A stretch of 17,253 nucleotides of DNA from UMGS1663 sp963558185. Lineage in GTDB: Bacteria > Bacillota > Clostridia > TANB77 > CAG-508. The stretch's first letter is position 1, and each line of letters opens with the position of its first letter. The notes under the pieces are model-generated. The model saw only the letters and a program-made list of their open reading frames with translations, had not been told where the DNA came from and did not search any database. The DNA lies in contig CAUWFE010000031.1 in the NCBI GenBank assembly GCA_963558185.1, positions 1 through 17,253 of the forward strand. The letters are read 5' to 3'. The translations under genes were made by a program, and so were the position numbers. Of this stretch, positions 7,908 through 14,268 are shown in pieces.

Positions 7908-9212
7908 ATGAAGAAAATAAGTTTAATAATTTTAACAATATGTTTTATTGCGTTTGCAAATACATGTTCTTTTGCGGAGTCTACAAATATTTATTTAAAA
8001 TCTGATAAGCAGATATACGAAATAGGGGATTTAATTAAAATTGCTGTTTTTCAAAATGAAAATTCTATTTCTGCATTTGATTTTCAATTAATTTTTGATG
8101 AAAATAAATTAGAATATGTAAAAGGAGAAGAAGAAACAAATTTACAAGGAAATAAAATTACATTTATGTGGTTTGATGAAACTGGTGGAAATAATCCTAA
8201 AATAGCAGAAGAGTTAGTAGAGTTTACTTTTAAAGCTAAACAAGAAGGTAATGCTAATATTGCAATTATAGGAAATTACTATAATAAACAAGGAGAGGAA
8301 TTAGAAGCAAATGAGAAAGGAATAAGTATAAAAATAGGGAAACAAGAAAGCGAAGAAGAAAATATAAAAGAAAGTGCAGAAGAGGGAATGAGTAATGATA
8401 TTACAACAAGCAAATTGCAAACTTTAAGAATTAGTGAAGAGGGATTATCTCCTGAATTTGATAAAAATATAACAGATTATTATTTTGTAGCAAATGAAGA
8501 AATAGAAAAAATAGAAGTTACAGCAATTCCAGAAAACCCAAGAGAAACAGTAACTATTATAGGTAATGAAAACTTAAAAGAAGGTGACAATACAATTACA
8601 ATACAAGTAGTTTCAGAAAACAAACAAAGTAAAACAAATTATAATATTCATGTAACTAAAACTAGTCAAATAGAAAAAGCAAATACAAATTTAGAAATTT
8701 TAGCCATAGAAAATGAAATGTTATATCCAAGTTTTTCAAATAATATTACTGAATATAGAGTTGATGTAGAAAATGATAAAGAAAAAATAAAAATATTAGC
8801 TGTTCCAGAAGATATAAAAGCAAATATAATTATTGCAGGAGAAAAGATAACAGAAAGTACTCCTCAAAAAGAAATTAGTATAAAAGAAGGAAAAAACATT
8901 ATTTCAATAGAAGTAGTAGCACAAAATGGTATAACAAATAAAAAAATCGAGATTACGGTATATAGAAGAAATAAACAAGAACAGCAAATTTATGAACAAG
9001 AACAACATGAAAATCTATTAAAAAAAGAAGAATTATTGAAAGAAACTGCAAGTATGCAAAGTAATGAAAAAGAAATTATAAATAATAATGACAAGCAAAA
9101 CGAAATAAAAAAAGAAGAAGGAACAAAAATGATATGGATAAGTATTGCAATTGGAATGCTAGTAATTTTAATTATATGTATATTTATAAATAAGTATATT
9201 ATAAATAAATAA
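7908..9212 (+). CDS. Membrane-anchored cohesin-domain protein with two cadherin-like domains
   Basis: The 434-residue protein starts with a signal peptide (1-23, cleavage after SFA). Residues 25-146 form a cohesin-type domain resembling that of the LPKTG protein upstream: AFDFQLIFDENKLEYVKGEE matches TFDFAYDNKLLEFVRAEGG, and MWFDETGGNNP matches YYFDATGGTNP. Two cadherin-like beta-sandwich repeats follow (about 169-252 and 258-343), each with the pattern L..L.....L.P.F...I..Y. A charged E/K/Q-rich linker (344-407) leads to a C-terminal membrane span (408-428) and a short lysine tail. No LPXTG motif is present, so it should stay in the membrane. The ATG is 13 bases after GAGGAAGG (7887-7894), a rather long spacing, but the signal peptide fixes the start. 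It probably belongs with the hydrolase 54 bases upstream. Confidence 0.78.
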   Translation: MKKISLIILTICFIAFANTCSFAESTNIYLKSDKQIYEIGDLIKIAVFQNENSISAFDFQLIFDENKLEYVKGEEETNLQGNKITFMWFDETGGNNPKIAEELVEFTFKAKQEGNANIAIIGNYYNKQGEELEANEKGISIKIGKQESEEENIKESAEEGMSNDITTSKLQTLRISEEGLSPEFDKNITDYYFVANEEIEKIEVTAIPENPRETVTIIGNENLKEGDNTITIQVVSENKQSKTNYNIHVTKTSQIEKANTNLEILAIENEMLYPSFSNNITEYRVDVENDKEKIKILAVPEDIKANIIIAGEKITESTPQKEISIKEGKNIISIEVVAQNGITNKKIEITVYRRNKQEQQIYEQEQHENLLKKEELLKETASMQSNEKEIINNNDKQNEIKKEEGTKMIWISIAIGMLVILIICIFINKYIINK

Positions 9213-9296
9213 TGTTTTTTAACAATTTTTACTAAAATACTTTAAAATATAAGTTTTTTATCACATTATTGAAGATTATTTACAAAATTTAAGATA

Positions 9297-9326
9297 TTGA
9301 CAAAACATAAGTTTGCATGATAAAAT
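9297..9326 (+). promoter_or_regulatory. Promoter of copA-copZ
   Basis: A consensus TTGACA (9297-9302) is followed by an 18-base spacer and TAAAAT (9321-9326), with TG at 9318-9319 making an extended -10. I see no clear CopY box (TACAnnTGTA) or CsoR-type operator around it, and the window contains no copper regulator gene. The rest of the gap (9213-9296) is AT-rich with no recognisable gene or strong terminator. Confidence 0.75.
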
Positions 9327-9357
9327 ATGGCTATTAAAATTATAAAGGAGAAATTGT

Positions 9358-11520
9358 ATGCAAGTATATTTTAACATTACAGGAATGAGTTGTTCTGCTT
9401 GTTCTAGCCGTATTGAAAAAATTGTAAGTAGATTAGAATGTGTAAAAAAAGTAGAAGTAAATTTACTTACTAATTCAATGTCTGTAGAGATAAATAATAA
9501 AAAAGACATTGATATAATTATAAAAACAGTACAAAATTTAGGTTATGGTGCCAGTGTGAAAAAATCTAATATAAAAGAAGAAAATACTGAAAAAAAAGGA
9601 ATATTAATATTATCTTTTATATTACTAGTGATATTAATGTATATTTCTATGGGAAAAATGTTTTCTGTACCTATGCCAGAAATTTTATTACAAGAAAAAG
9701 TAAATGCTATTTTGCAATTAATAATAACTATACCTATTTTGATTTTGCATAGAAAATATTTTATAAATGGATTTAAAAATTTATTTCATTTAACACCTAA
9801 TATGGACTCATTAATAGCTATTGGTGGTGGAGCATCATTTTTATATGGTATTTTTGCAATTTATAAAATATTACAAGGTGATTTACATTACAGTCATCAA
9901 CTTTATTTTGAATCTTCTGCAATGATAGTTACTTTAATTTCATGTGGTAAATATTTAGAAGCACGTGCAAAGAGTAAAACTACAAGTGCAATAAATAAAC
10001 TAATAAATTTATCTCCTGAAAAAACAACAGTAATAAGAAGTGGAAAAGAAGAAGAAATCTTAACAACACAAGTAAAAAAAGGAGATATAGTAATAATAAA
10101 ACCTGGAGAAAAAGTTCCAGTAGATGGAGTTGTAATTGAAGGTAGTTCATATATTGACCAATCAGCGATTACAGGGGAAAGTGTGCCAGTAAAAAAACAA
10201 AAAGGTGATGAAGTATTTACAGCATCAGTTAATCAAAATGGTAGTATTAAAATAGAAGCACAAAAAGTAGGTGAAGATACTACTTTAGCACAAATAATTA
10301 CATTAGTAGAAAATGCATCATCTAGTAAAGCACCTATTGGAAAATTAGCAGATAAAGTAAGTGGCATTTTTGTACCAGTAGTAATAACAATAGCAATATT
10401 AGCAACAATTATATGGTTATTAGTAGGAAAAGATTTTGAATTTGCGTTATCTATTGGAATAGCAGTTCTTGTTATATCATGCCCTTGTGCTCTAGGTTTA
10501 GCTACGCCAGTATCTATTATGGTTGGAACTGGTAAAGGTGCTGAAAACGGTATTTTAATCAAATCTGCCGAAAGTTTAGAGAATGCTCACAAAATAAACA
10601 AGATTATTTTTGATAAAACTGGTACAATTACAGAAGGAAAAGCTAAGATAAATAATATTTTTGTAAATGAAAACAAATTATCTGAGCAAGAATTTATAAA
10701 AATAATAGCAAGTGTAGAAAAAAAGTCTGAACACATTATAGCTAAAAATATTTTACAGTGTTATAATGGTGAATTATTGGAAACAACAGATTTTGAAGCA
10801 ATACCTGGAAAAGGTGTAATGGCTAAAATAGAAAATGATACTTATCTTGTGGGGAATGAAAAATTAATGAAAGAAAAAGATATTTCAATTCCAGAAATTA
10901 CACAAAATACAACAATATTATATGTATCACAAAATCAAAAATTTTTAGGTTATATTACAATAAAAGATACACCTAAAAAAGATGCTAAACAAGCCATAAC
11001 TAATTTAAATAAAATGAATATAGAAACAATAATGCTGACAGGTGACAATGAAAGTGTTGCACAAGAAATAGCACAAGAAGTGGGAATAAAAAAGGTAATA
11101 GCAAATGTTTTACCACAGCATAAAGAAAAAGTAATACGTGATTACCAAGAAGAAGGAAATAATGTAGCAATGGTTGGAGATGGAATAAATGATAGTCCAG
11201 CATTAGCAAGAGCAAATGTTGGGATAGCAATAGGAGCAGGAACAGATATAGCAATAGAAACAGCAGATATAGTTTTAATAAAAAATAGTCTATTAGATGT
11301 TGTAAAAGCAATACATTTAAGTAAAGCAACAATAAAAAATATAAAAATGAGCTTGTTTTGGGCTTTTATTTATAATATAATAGGAATACCAATTGCAGCA
11401 GGTATTTTATATCCAGCATTTGGTTTTACACTAAACCCAATGATAGCTGCAGCTTGTATGAGTTTTAGCTCAGTAAGTGTAGTTCTTAATGCATTAATGT
11501 TAAGAAAAATAAAATTATAG
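9358..11520 (+). CDS. copA: Copper-exporting P1B-type ATPase CopA
   Basis: CopA pumps Cu(I) out of the cytoplasm using ATP. The 720-residue protein has one N-terminal heavy-metal domain with GMSCSAC (C12, C15), membrane helices, the actuator TGE (272-274), the Cu(I) membrane motif CPC (375-377), the phosphorylation motif DKTGT (D419) and GDGIND (607-612). A methionine-rich outer loop (M94, M98, M101, M106) fits copper. Many Bacillus CopA proteins have two metal domains; this has one. The nucleotide-domain SEHP motif, which contacts ATP, reads SEHI (457-460): the histidine is kept but the proline is lost. AAAGGAG precedes the ATG. The copper chaperone gene follows 65 bases later, in a typical export operon. 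Confidence 0.95.
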   Translation: MQVYFNITGMSCSACSSRIEKIVSRLECVKKVEVNLLTNSMSVEINNKKDIDIIIKTVQNLGYGASVKKSNIKEENTEKKGILILSFILLVILMYISMGKMFSVPMPEILLQEKVNAILQLIITIPILILHRKYFINGFKNLFHLTPNMDSLIAIGGGASFLYGIFAIYKILQGDLHYSHQLYFESSAMIVTLISCGKYLEARAKSKTTSAINKLINLSPEKTTVIRSGKEEEILTTQVKKGDIVIIKPGEKVPVDGVVIEGSSYIDQSAITGESVPVKKQKGDEVFTASVNQNGSIKIEAQKVGEDTTLAQIITLVENASSSKAPIGKLADKVSGIFVPVVITIAILATIIWLLVGKDFEFALSIGIAVLVISCPCALGLATPVSIMVGTGKGAENGILIKSAESLENAHKINKIIFDKTGTITEGKAKINNIFVNENKLSEQEFIKIIASVEKKSEHIIAKNILQCYNGELLETTDFEAIPGKGVMAKIENDTYLVGNEKLMKEKDISIPEITQNTTILYVSQNQKFLGYITIKDTPKKDAKQAITNLNKMNIETIMLTGDNESVAQEIAQEVGIKKVIANVLPQHKEKVIRDYQEEGNNVAMVGDGINDSPALARANVGIAIGAGTDIAIETADIVLIKNSLLDVVKAIHLSKATIKNIKMSLFWAFIYNIIGIPIAAGILYPAFGFTLNPMIAAACMSFSSVSVVLNALMLRKIKL

Positions 11521-11539
11521 AAAAGGTTTAAAAATAATT

Positions 11540-11564
11540 ACAAATCTATATGAATCAGATTTGT
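11540..11564 (+). repeat. Perfect hairpin in the copA-copZ gap
   Basis: ACAAATCT (11540-11547) and AGATTTGT (11557-11564) form an 8-bp perfect inverted repeat with a nine-base loop. Outer segments AAAGG (11522-11526) and CCTTT (11566-11570) could extend pairing. No T tract follows, so it is more likely an mRNA stability or processing element than a terminator. Confidence 0.55.
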
Positions 11565-11585
11565 GCCTTTAGAAAGGGAGAACAT

Positions 11586-11792
11586 ATGAAAGTATATATT
11601 GAAGGAATGGTATGTGAACATTGCAAAAAATCAGTGGAGGAGGCATTAAAAAGATTACCAGAAATAAAGAAAGTAGAAGTAGATTTAAACAAAAAACTAG
11701 CAATTATTGAATTACATACACAAATAGAAGATAGAAAAATTAAACAAGCTATAGATGATATAGGGTTTGAAGTAGTAAAAATAGAAAGATAA
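11586..11792 (+). CDS. copZ: Copper chaperone CopZ-like heavy-metal-associated protein
   Basis: Small soluble HMA-fold protein of 68 residues that binds Cu(I) through the MxCxxC loop and hands it to CopA. The loop is GMVCEHC with C10 and C13, followed by the expected first helix (KKSVEEALKRL), the strand KKVEVDLNKKLAIIE and the final IDDIGFEV segment. I chose the ATG at 11586 because GGGAG (11576-11580) lies five bases before it and the HMA fold begins right there. An upstream in-frame ATG at 11550 falls in the loop of a hairpin and would add 12 residues with no HMA similarity. The gene follows copA and is probably co-transcribed with it. Confidence 0.93.
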   Translation: MKVYIEGMVCEHCKKSVEEALKRLPEIKKVEVDLNKKLAIIELHTQIEDRKIKQAIDDIGFEVVKIER

Positions 11793-11868
11793 ATTTATGA
11801 ATGATAAAATTACATAAGTAATAAAAAGTATGAAAAGATAATAAATGGCGAAATGAGAGGTGAAAAAT

Positions 11869-12756
11869 ATGAACAATTCTTTTCTTCCTAAGCAAATAAA
11901 TATGAAAAAAGTATGGTTATGTATAGGACTTATAACAATAATAATATTATCAATACTTGCAGGAAAAAAATTAGGAATTTATAAAAGTGCATATCATTAT
12001 CAAAATGAAATAGAAAAACAAGCGAATATAATACAGCATGAAAAAGAAATTAAAGAGGCAGAAGAGCAAAAGAAATTGGAGGAAGAAAAAAGAAAACAGA
12101 CTTTAACACCAGAGCAATTATCAAATGTAGAAAATATATATCACTCAGAGCAAAAAAGAATATTTTTAACATTTGATGATGGACCATCTAAAACTGTAAC
12201 ACCACTTATATTAGACTTATTAAAACAAGAAAACATAAAAGCAACTTTTTTTGTATTAGGTAGTAGAGTAGAAAGAAATCCAGATTTAGTAAAAAGAGCA
12301 TATGAAGAAGGTCATTACATTGCAAATCATGGATATTCACATGTATATAGTAGCATATACTCATCTCCGGAAGCTGTTTTAGAAGAATATACAGCAACTA
12401 ATAATTTGATTAAAAATGCTATTGGAAGTGAAGAATATAGTTCTAAAATTTTTAGATTTCCAGGAGGTTCAGTAGGAGGATATTATGCAGATATAAAATC
12501 TCAAGCAAAAGAACAACTAAAACAAAACGGAATTGCGTATTTAGACTGGAATGCACTTTCACAAGATGCAGCAGGAGCAAAAACGAAGGAACAACTTATA
12601 CAAAATACAATACAAACAATAGGAACCAAAAACAGTGTTGTAATTTTAATGCATGATGCATCAGATAAAATATTAACATATGAAACTTTGCCAGATATTA
12701 TACAATATTTGAAACAAAATGGATATACATTTATGAATTTATATGATATATTATAA
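11869..12756 (+). CDS. Membrane-anchored polysaccharide deacetylase (PgdA-like, NodB domain)
   Basis: Family 4 carbohydrate esterases remove N-acetyl groups from peptidoglycan GlcNAc or similar polymers, often giving lysozyme resistance. The 295-residue protein has one N-terminal membrane span (about 15-32), a charged coiled-coil stalk (about 44-78) and an outer NodB domain. Five motifs are intact: TFDDGP (101-106, D103 base and D104 metal ligand), HGYSH (H144, H148 metal ligands), RFPGGS (196-201), DWNAL (226-230) and LMHDA with H262. The ATG at 11869 is chosen because GAGAGGTG (11855-11862) lies six bases upstream; an in-frame GTG at 11860 is itself part of that ribosome binding site. The substrate is inferred. 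It may belong functionally with the wall hydrolase upstream, though copper genes separate them. Confidence 0.92.
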   Translation: MNNSFLPKQINMKKVWLCIGLITIIILSILAGKKLGIYKSAYHYQNEIEKQANIIQHEKEIKEAEEQKKLEEEKRKQTLTPEQLSNVENIYHSEQKRIFLTFDDGPSKTVTPLILDLLKQENIKATFFVLGSRVERNPDLVKRAYEEGHYIANHGYSHVYSSIYSSPEAVLEEYTATNNLIKNAIGSEEYSSKIFRFPGGSVGGYYADIKSQAKEQLKQNGIAYLDWNALSQDAAGAKTKEQLIQNTIQTIGTKNSVVILMHDASDKILTYETLPDIIQYLKQNGYTFMNLYDIL

Positions 12757-12798
12757 TATACTAAACAATATCATATATTATTAGATAAGGAGAATTTT

Positions 12799-13686
12799 AT
12801 GTATGATGTAATTATTGTAGGAAGTGGACCAGCTGGAATATCAGCTAGTTTGTATACGCAAAGGGCAAACTTAAAAACATTAATTATAACAAAAAGGGCA
12901 GGGACAATTGATAAAGTAGGTAAAATTGAAAACTATTATGGATTTCCAGAAGGAATAACAGGAAAAGAACTTAGTGAAAATGGAATTAAACAAGCAAAAG
13001 AACTTGGAGTTACTTTCATATATGATGAAGTAGTAAATTTGGAACAAGTATCAAAGGATGAGTTTACTGTAGAAACAATTAATAGTAAATATACGGCTAA
13101 AACAATTATATTAGCAACAGGAACAGCTAGACAAAAGCCTCAAATAAAAGGTGTAAAAGAATTAGAAGGAAGAGGAATTAGTTATTGTGCAACTTGTGAT
13201 GCATTTTTCTTTAGGGGAAAAGATGTTGCAATATTAGGTAGTGGTGAATATGCTATACATGAAGCAGAAGAATTGCAACCAATAGTAAATTCTATTACAT
13301 TACTAACAAATGGAGAAAAACTATCAGAAAACAGATCTCCTATATTACAAAAAATTAAAATAGAAGAAAAGCAGGTTAGAGAATTTAGGGGAGAAAATAA
13401 AATACAAGAAATTGCATTTGAAGATGCTACAACAAAAAATATTGATGGTGTATTTATAGCAATTGGTACAGCATCAAGTTCCGACTTAGCAAGAAAAATA
13501 GGAATTAGAATGAATGAAAGTGGAAGAATTATAGTTAATTCTAAAATGGAAACAAATGTGAAAAATGTTTTTGCATGTGGAGATTGCACAGAAGGTATGC
13601 TTCAAATAGCAAAAGCAGTATATGATGGTATGGTTGCAGGAATGACTGCAATACAAGTAATTAGAGAAAAAAATAAAAATATATAA
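12799..13686 (+). CDS. Thioredoxin reductase-like flavoprotein, probably ferredoxin-dependent (FFTR type)
   Basis: This FAD enzyme should reduce the thioredoxin encoded 17 bases downstream. The 295-residue protein has the FAD loop GSGPAG (8-13), the redox pair C130-A-T-C133 followed by D134, and the second FAD motif GDC (261-263). In NADPH-linked TrxB, the second Rossmann loop reads GGGDSAxEE and is followed by an HRRxxxR segment. Here the loop reads GSGEYAIHEA (147-156) and the strand continues TLLTNGEKL with no HRRxxxR. Loss of these motifs is the hallmark of ferredoxin-dependent flavin thioredoxin reductases of Clostridium, so electrons probably come from ferredoxin. AAGGAGAA precedes the ATG. 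An extra cysteine (C260) creates CGDC. The thioredoxin reductase family is certain; the electron donor is inferred. Confidence 0.85.
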   Translation: MYDVIIVGSGPAGISASLYTQRANLKTLIITKRAGTIDKVGKIENYYGFPEGITGKELSENGIKQAKELGVTFIYDEVVNLEQVSKDEFTVETINSKYTAKTIILATGTARQKPQIKGVKELEGRGISYCATCDAFFFRGKDVAILGSGEYAIHEAEELQPIVNSITLLTNGEKLSENRSPILQKIKIEEKQVREFRGENKIQEIAFEDATTKNIDGVFIAIGTASSSDLARKIGIRMNESGRIIVNSKMETNVKNVFACGDCTEGMLQIAKAVYDGMVAGMTAIQVIREKNKNI

Positions 13687-13703
13687 AATTATGGGAGGTA
13701 AAT

Positions 13704-14018
13704 ATGAAAGAAGTAAATATTAATCAAGAAAATTTTGAAAGTGAGGTATTAAATTCTCAAATACCAGTATTAGTAGACTTTTGGGCAACTTGGTGCGGAC
13801 CATGTAAAATGATGTTACCAGTTGTATCAGAAATTGCAGAAGAATTAGCAGGAAAAGTAAAAGTGTGTAAAGTAAATGTAGATGAAAATGCAGAACTTGC
13901 ACAGAGATATGACATAATGAGTATTCCAACATTTTTAGTATTCAAAAATGGAAATGTTGTTGCAACAACTATGGGAGTACAAGATAAACAAGATATAATA
14001 AAATTAATAAAAGGATAA
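13704..14018 (+). CDS. trxA: Thioredoxin
   Basis: A 104-residue classical thioredoxin that reduces disulfides in cytoplasmic proteins and is recycled by the reductase just upstream. The active site is WCGPC (W30, C31, C34), with the buried aspartate D25 in VDFWATWCGPC and the cis-proline loop SIPTF (P75). A third cysteine, C55, is not part of the active site. GGGAGGT precedes the ATG. The 17-base gap from the reductase indicates one transcript. No clear intrinsic terminator follows before the tRNA promoter; TAAAATTTTA just after the stop is only an AT palindrome. Confidence 0.95.
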   Translation: MKEVNINQENFESEVLNSQIPVLVDFWATWCGPCKMMLPVVSEIAEELAGKVKVCKVNVDENAELAQRYDIMSIPTFLVFKNGNVVATTMGVQDKQDIIKLIKG

Positions 14019-14060
14019 AATTTTATTAGAACAAAAAAATAAAAAAGTTATAAAATTCAC

Positions 14061-14101
14061 TTGACAGATTAACTTTAATTGTGTTAATATAATTAAAGTT
14101 A
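14061..14101 (+). promoter_or_regulatory. tRNA-Leu promoter with an 11-bp inverted repeat around the -10 box
   Basis: TTGACA (14061-14066) is followed by an 18-base spacer and TAATAT (14085-14090) with TG at 14082-14083. A perfect TATAAT at 14088-14093 is 21 bases from the -35 box. TAACTTTAATT (14070-14080) and AATTAAAGTTA (14091-14101) are perfect inverted arms separated by ten bases, so the palindrome encloses the -10 region. Confidence 0.6.
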
Positions 14102-14106
14102 GTTAT

Positions 14107-14189
14107 GCGGATGTGGCGGAACTGGCAGACGCGCTAGACTTAGGATCTAGTGGGAGACCGTGGGGGTTCAAGTCCTCTCATCCGCACCA
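14107..14189 (+). tRNA. tRNA-Leu (anticodon UAG)
   Basis: The acceptor stem GCGGATG (14107-14113) pairs with CATCCGC (14179-14185), and CCA is encoded (14187-14189). The anticodon stem-loop reads CTAGA-CTTAGGA-TCTAG, giving anticodon UAG, which reads CUN leucine codons. The long variable arm (around TGGGAGACCGT) is that of a class II leucine tRNA, and GGTTCAAGTCC is the T-loop region. An integrase gene just downstream points towards it, so its 3' end is the probable integration site of the element. Confidence 0.95.
14147..14189 (+). other. Candidate attachment site (attL) in the tRNA-Leu 3' half
   Basis: Tyrosine integrases commonly recombine within the 3' end of tRNA genes, restoring the gene by a duplicated core. 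Here an integrase gene begins the foreign segment 79 bases after a complete tRNA, pointing at it. The core cannot be delimited because its second copy would lie beyond the window. Confidence 0.4.
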
Positions 14190-14200
14190 AAAAATCTAAC

Positions 14201-14234
14201 AAAACCCTTTAGCTTCAACAACTAAAGGGTTTTT
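14201..14234 (+). terminator. Intrinsic terminator after tRNA-Leu
   Basis: AAAACCCTTTAG (14201-14212) and CTAAAGGGTTTT (14222-14233) form a perfect 12-bp stem with a nine-base loop and a T tract (14230-14234). The A tract on the left arm means it could also terminate the convergent integrase transcript. Confidence 0.88.
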
Positions 14235-14246
14235 ACTTTAAAAAAT

Positions 14247-14268
14247 AGTGTAATTTTAGTGTAATTTT
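14247..14268. repeat. Tandem 11-bp direct repeat at the integrase 3' end
   Basis: AGTGTAATTTT occurs twice with no gap (14247-14257 and 14258-14268), between the tRNA terminator and the integrase stop codon. The position fits arm-type integrase binding sites next to an attachment site, as known for lambda-type and Tn916-type integrases; binding is inferred. Confidence 0.6.

Noticed and set aside
3858..9212. Cellulosome gene cluster
   Set aside because: No glycoside hydrolase for plant polymers, no carbohydrate-binding module and no multi-cohesin scaffold is present; the only catalytic client looks like a peptidoglycan hydrolase.
9213..9296. Possible riboswitch or copper operator before copA
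   Set aside because: No CopY box, CsoR-type GC-rich palindrome or stable fold could be seen; the stretch is plain AT-rich sequence.
11000..11332. Minus-strand open frame of 110 codons rich in leucine opposite copA
   Set aside because: It is antisense to the conserved CopA ATP-binding region; the poly-leucine composition comes from reading AT-rich lysine and isoleucine codons backwards.
11550..11585. Upstream in-frame ATG for copZ
   Set aside because: It falls in the loop of a hairpin, lacks a ribosome binding site, and adds residues outside the HMA fold.
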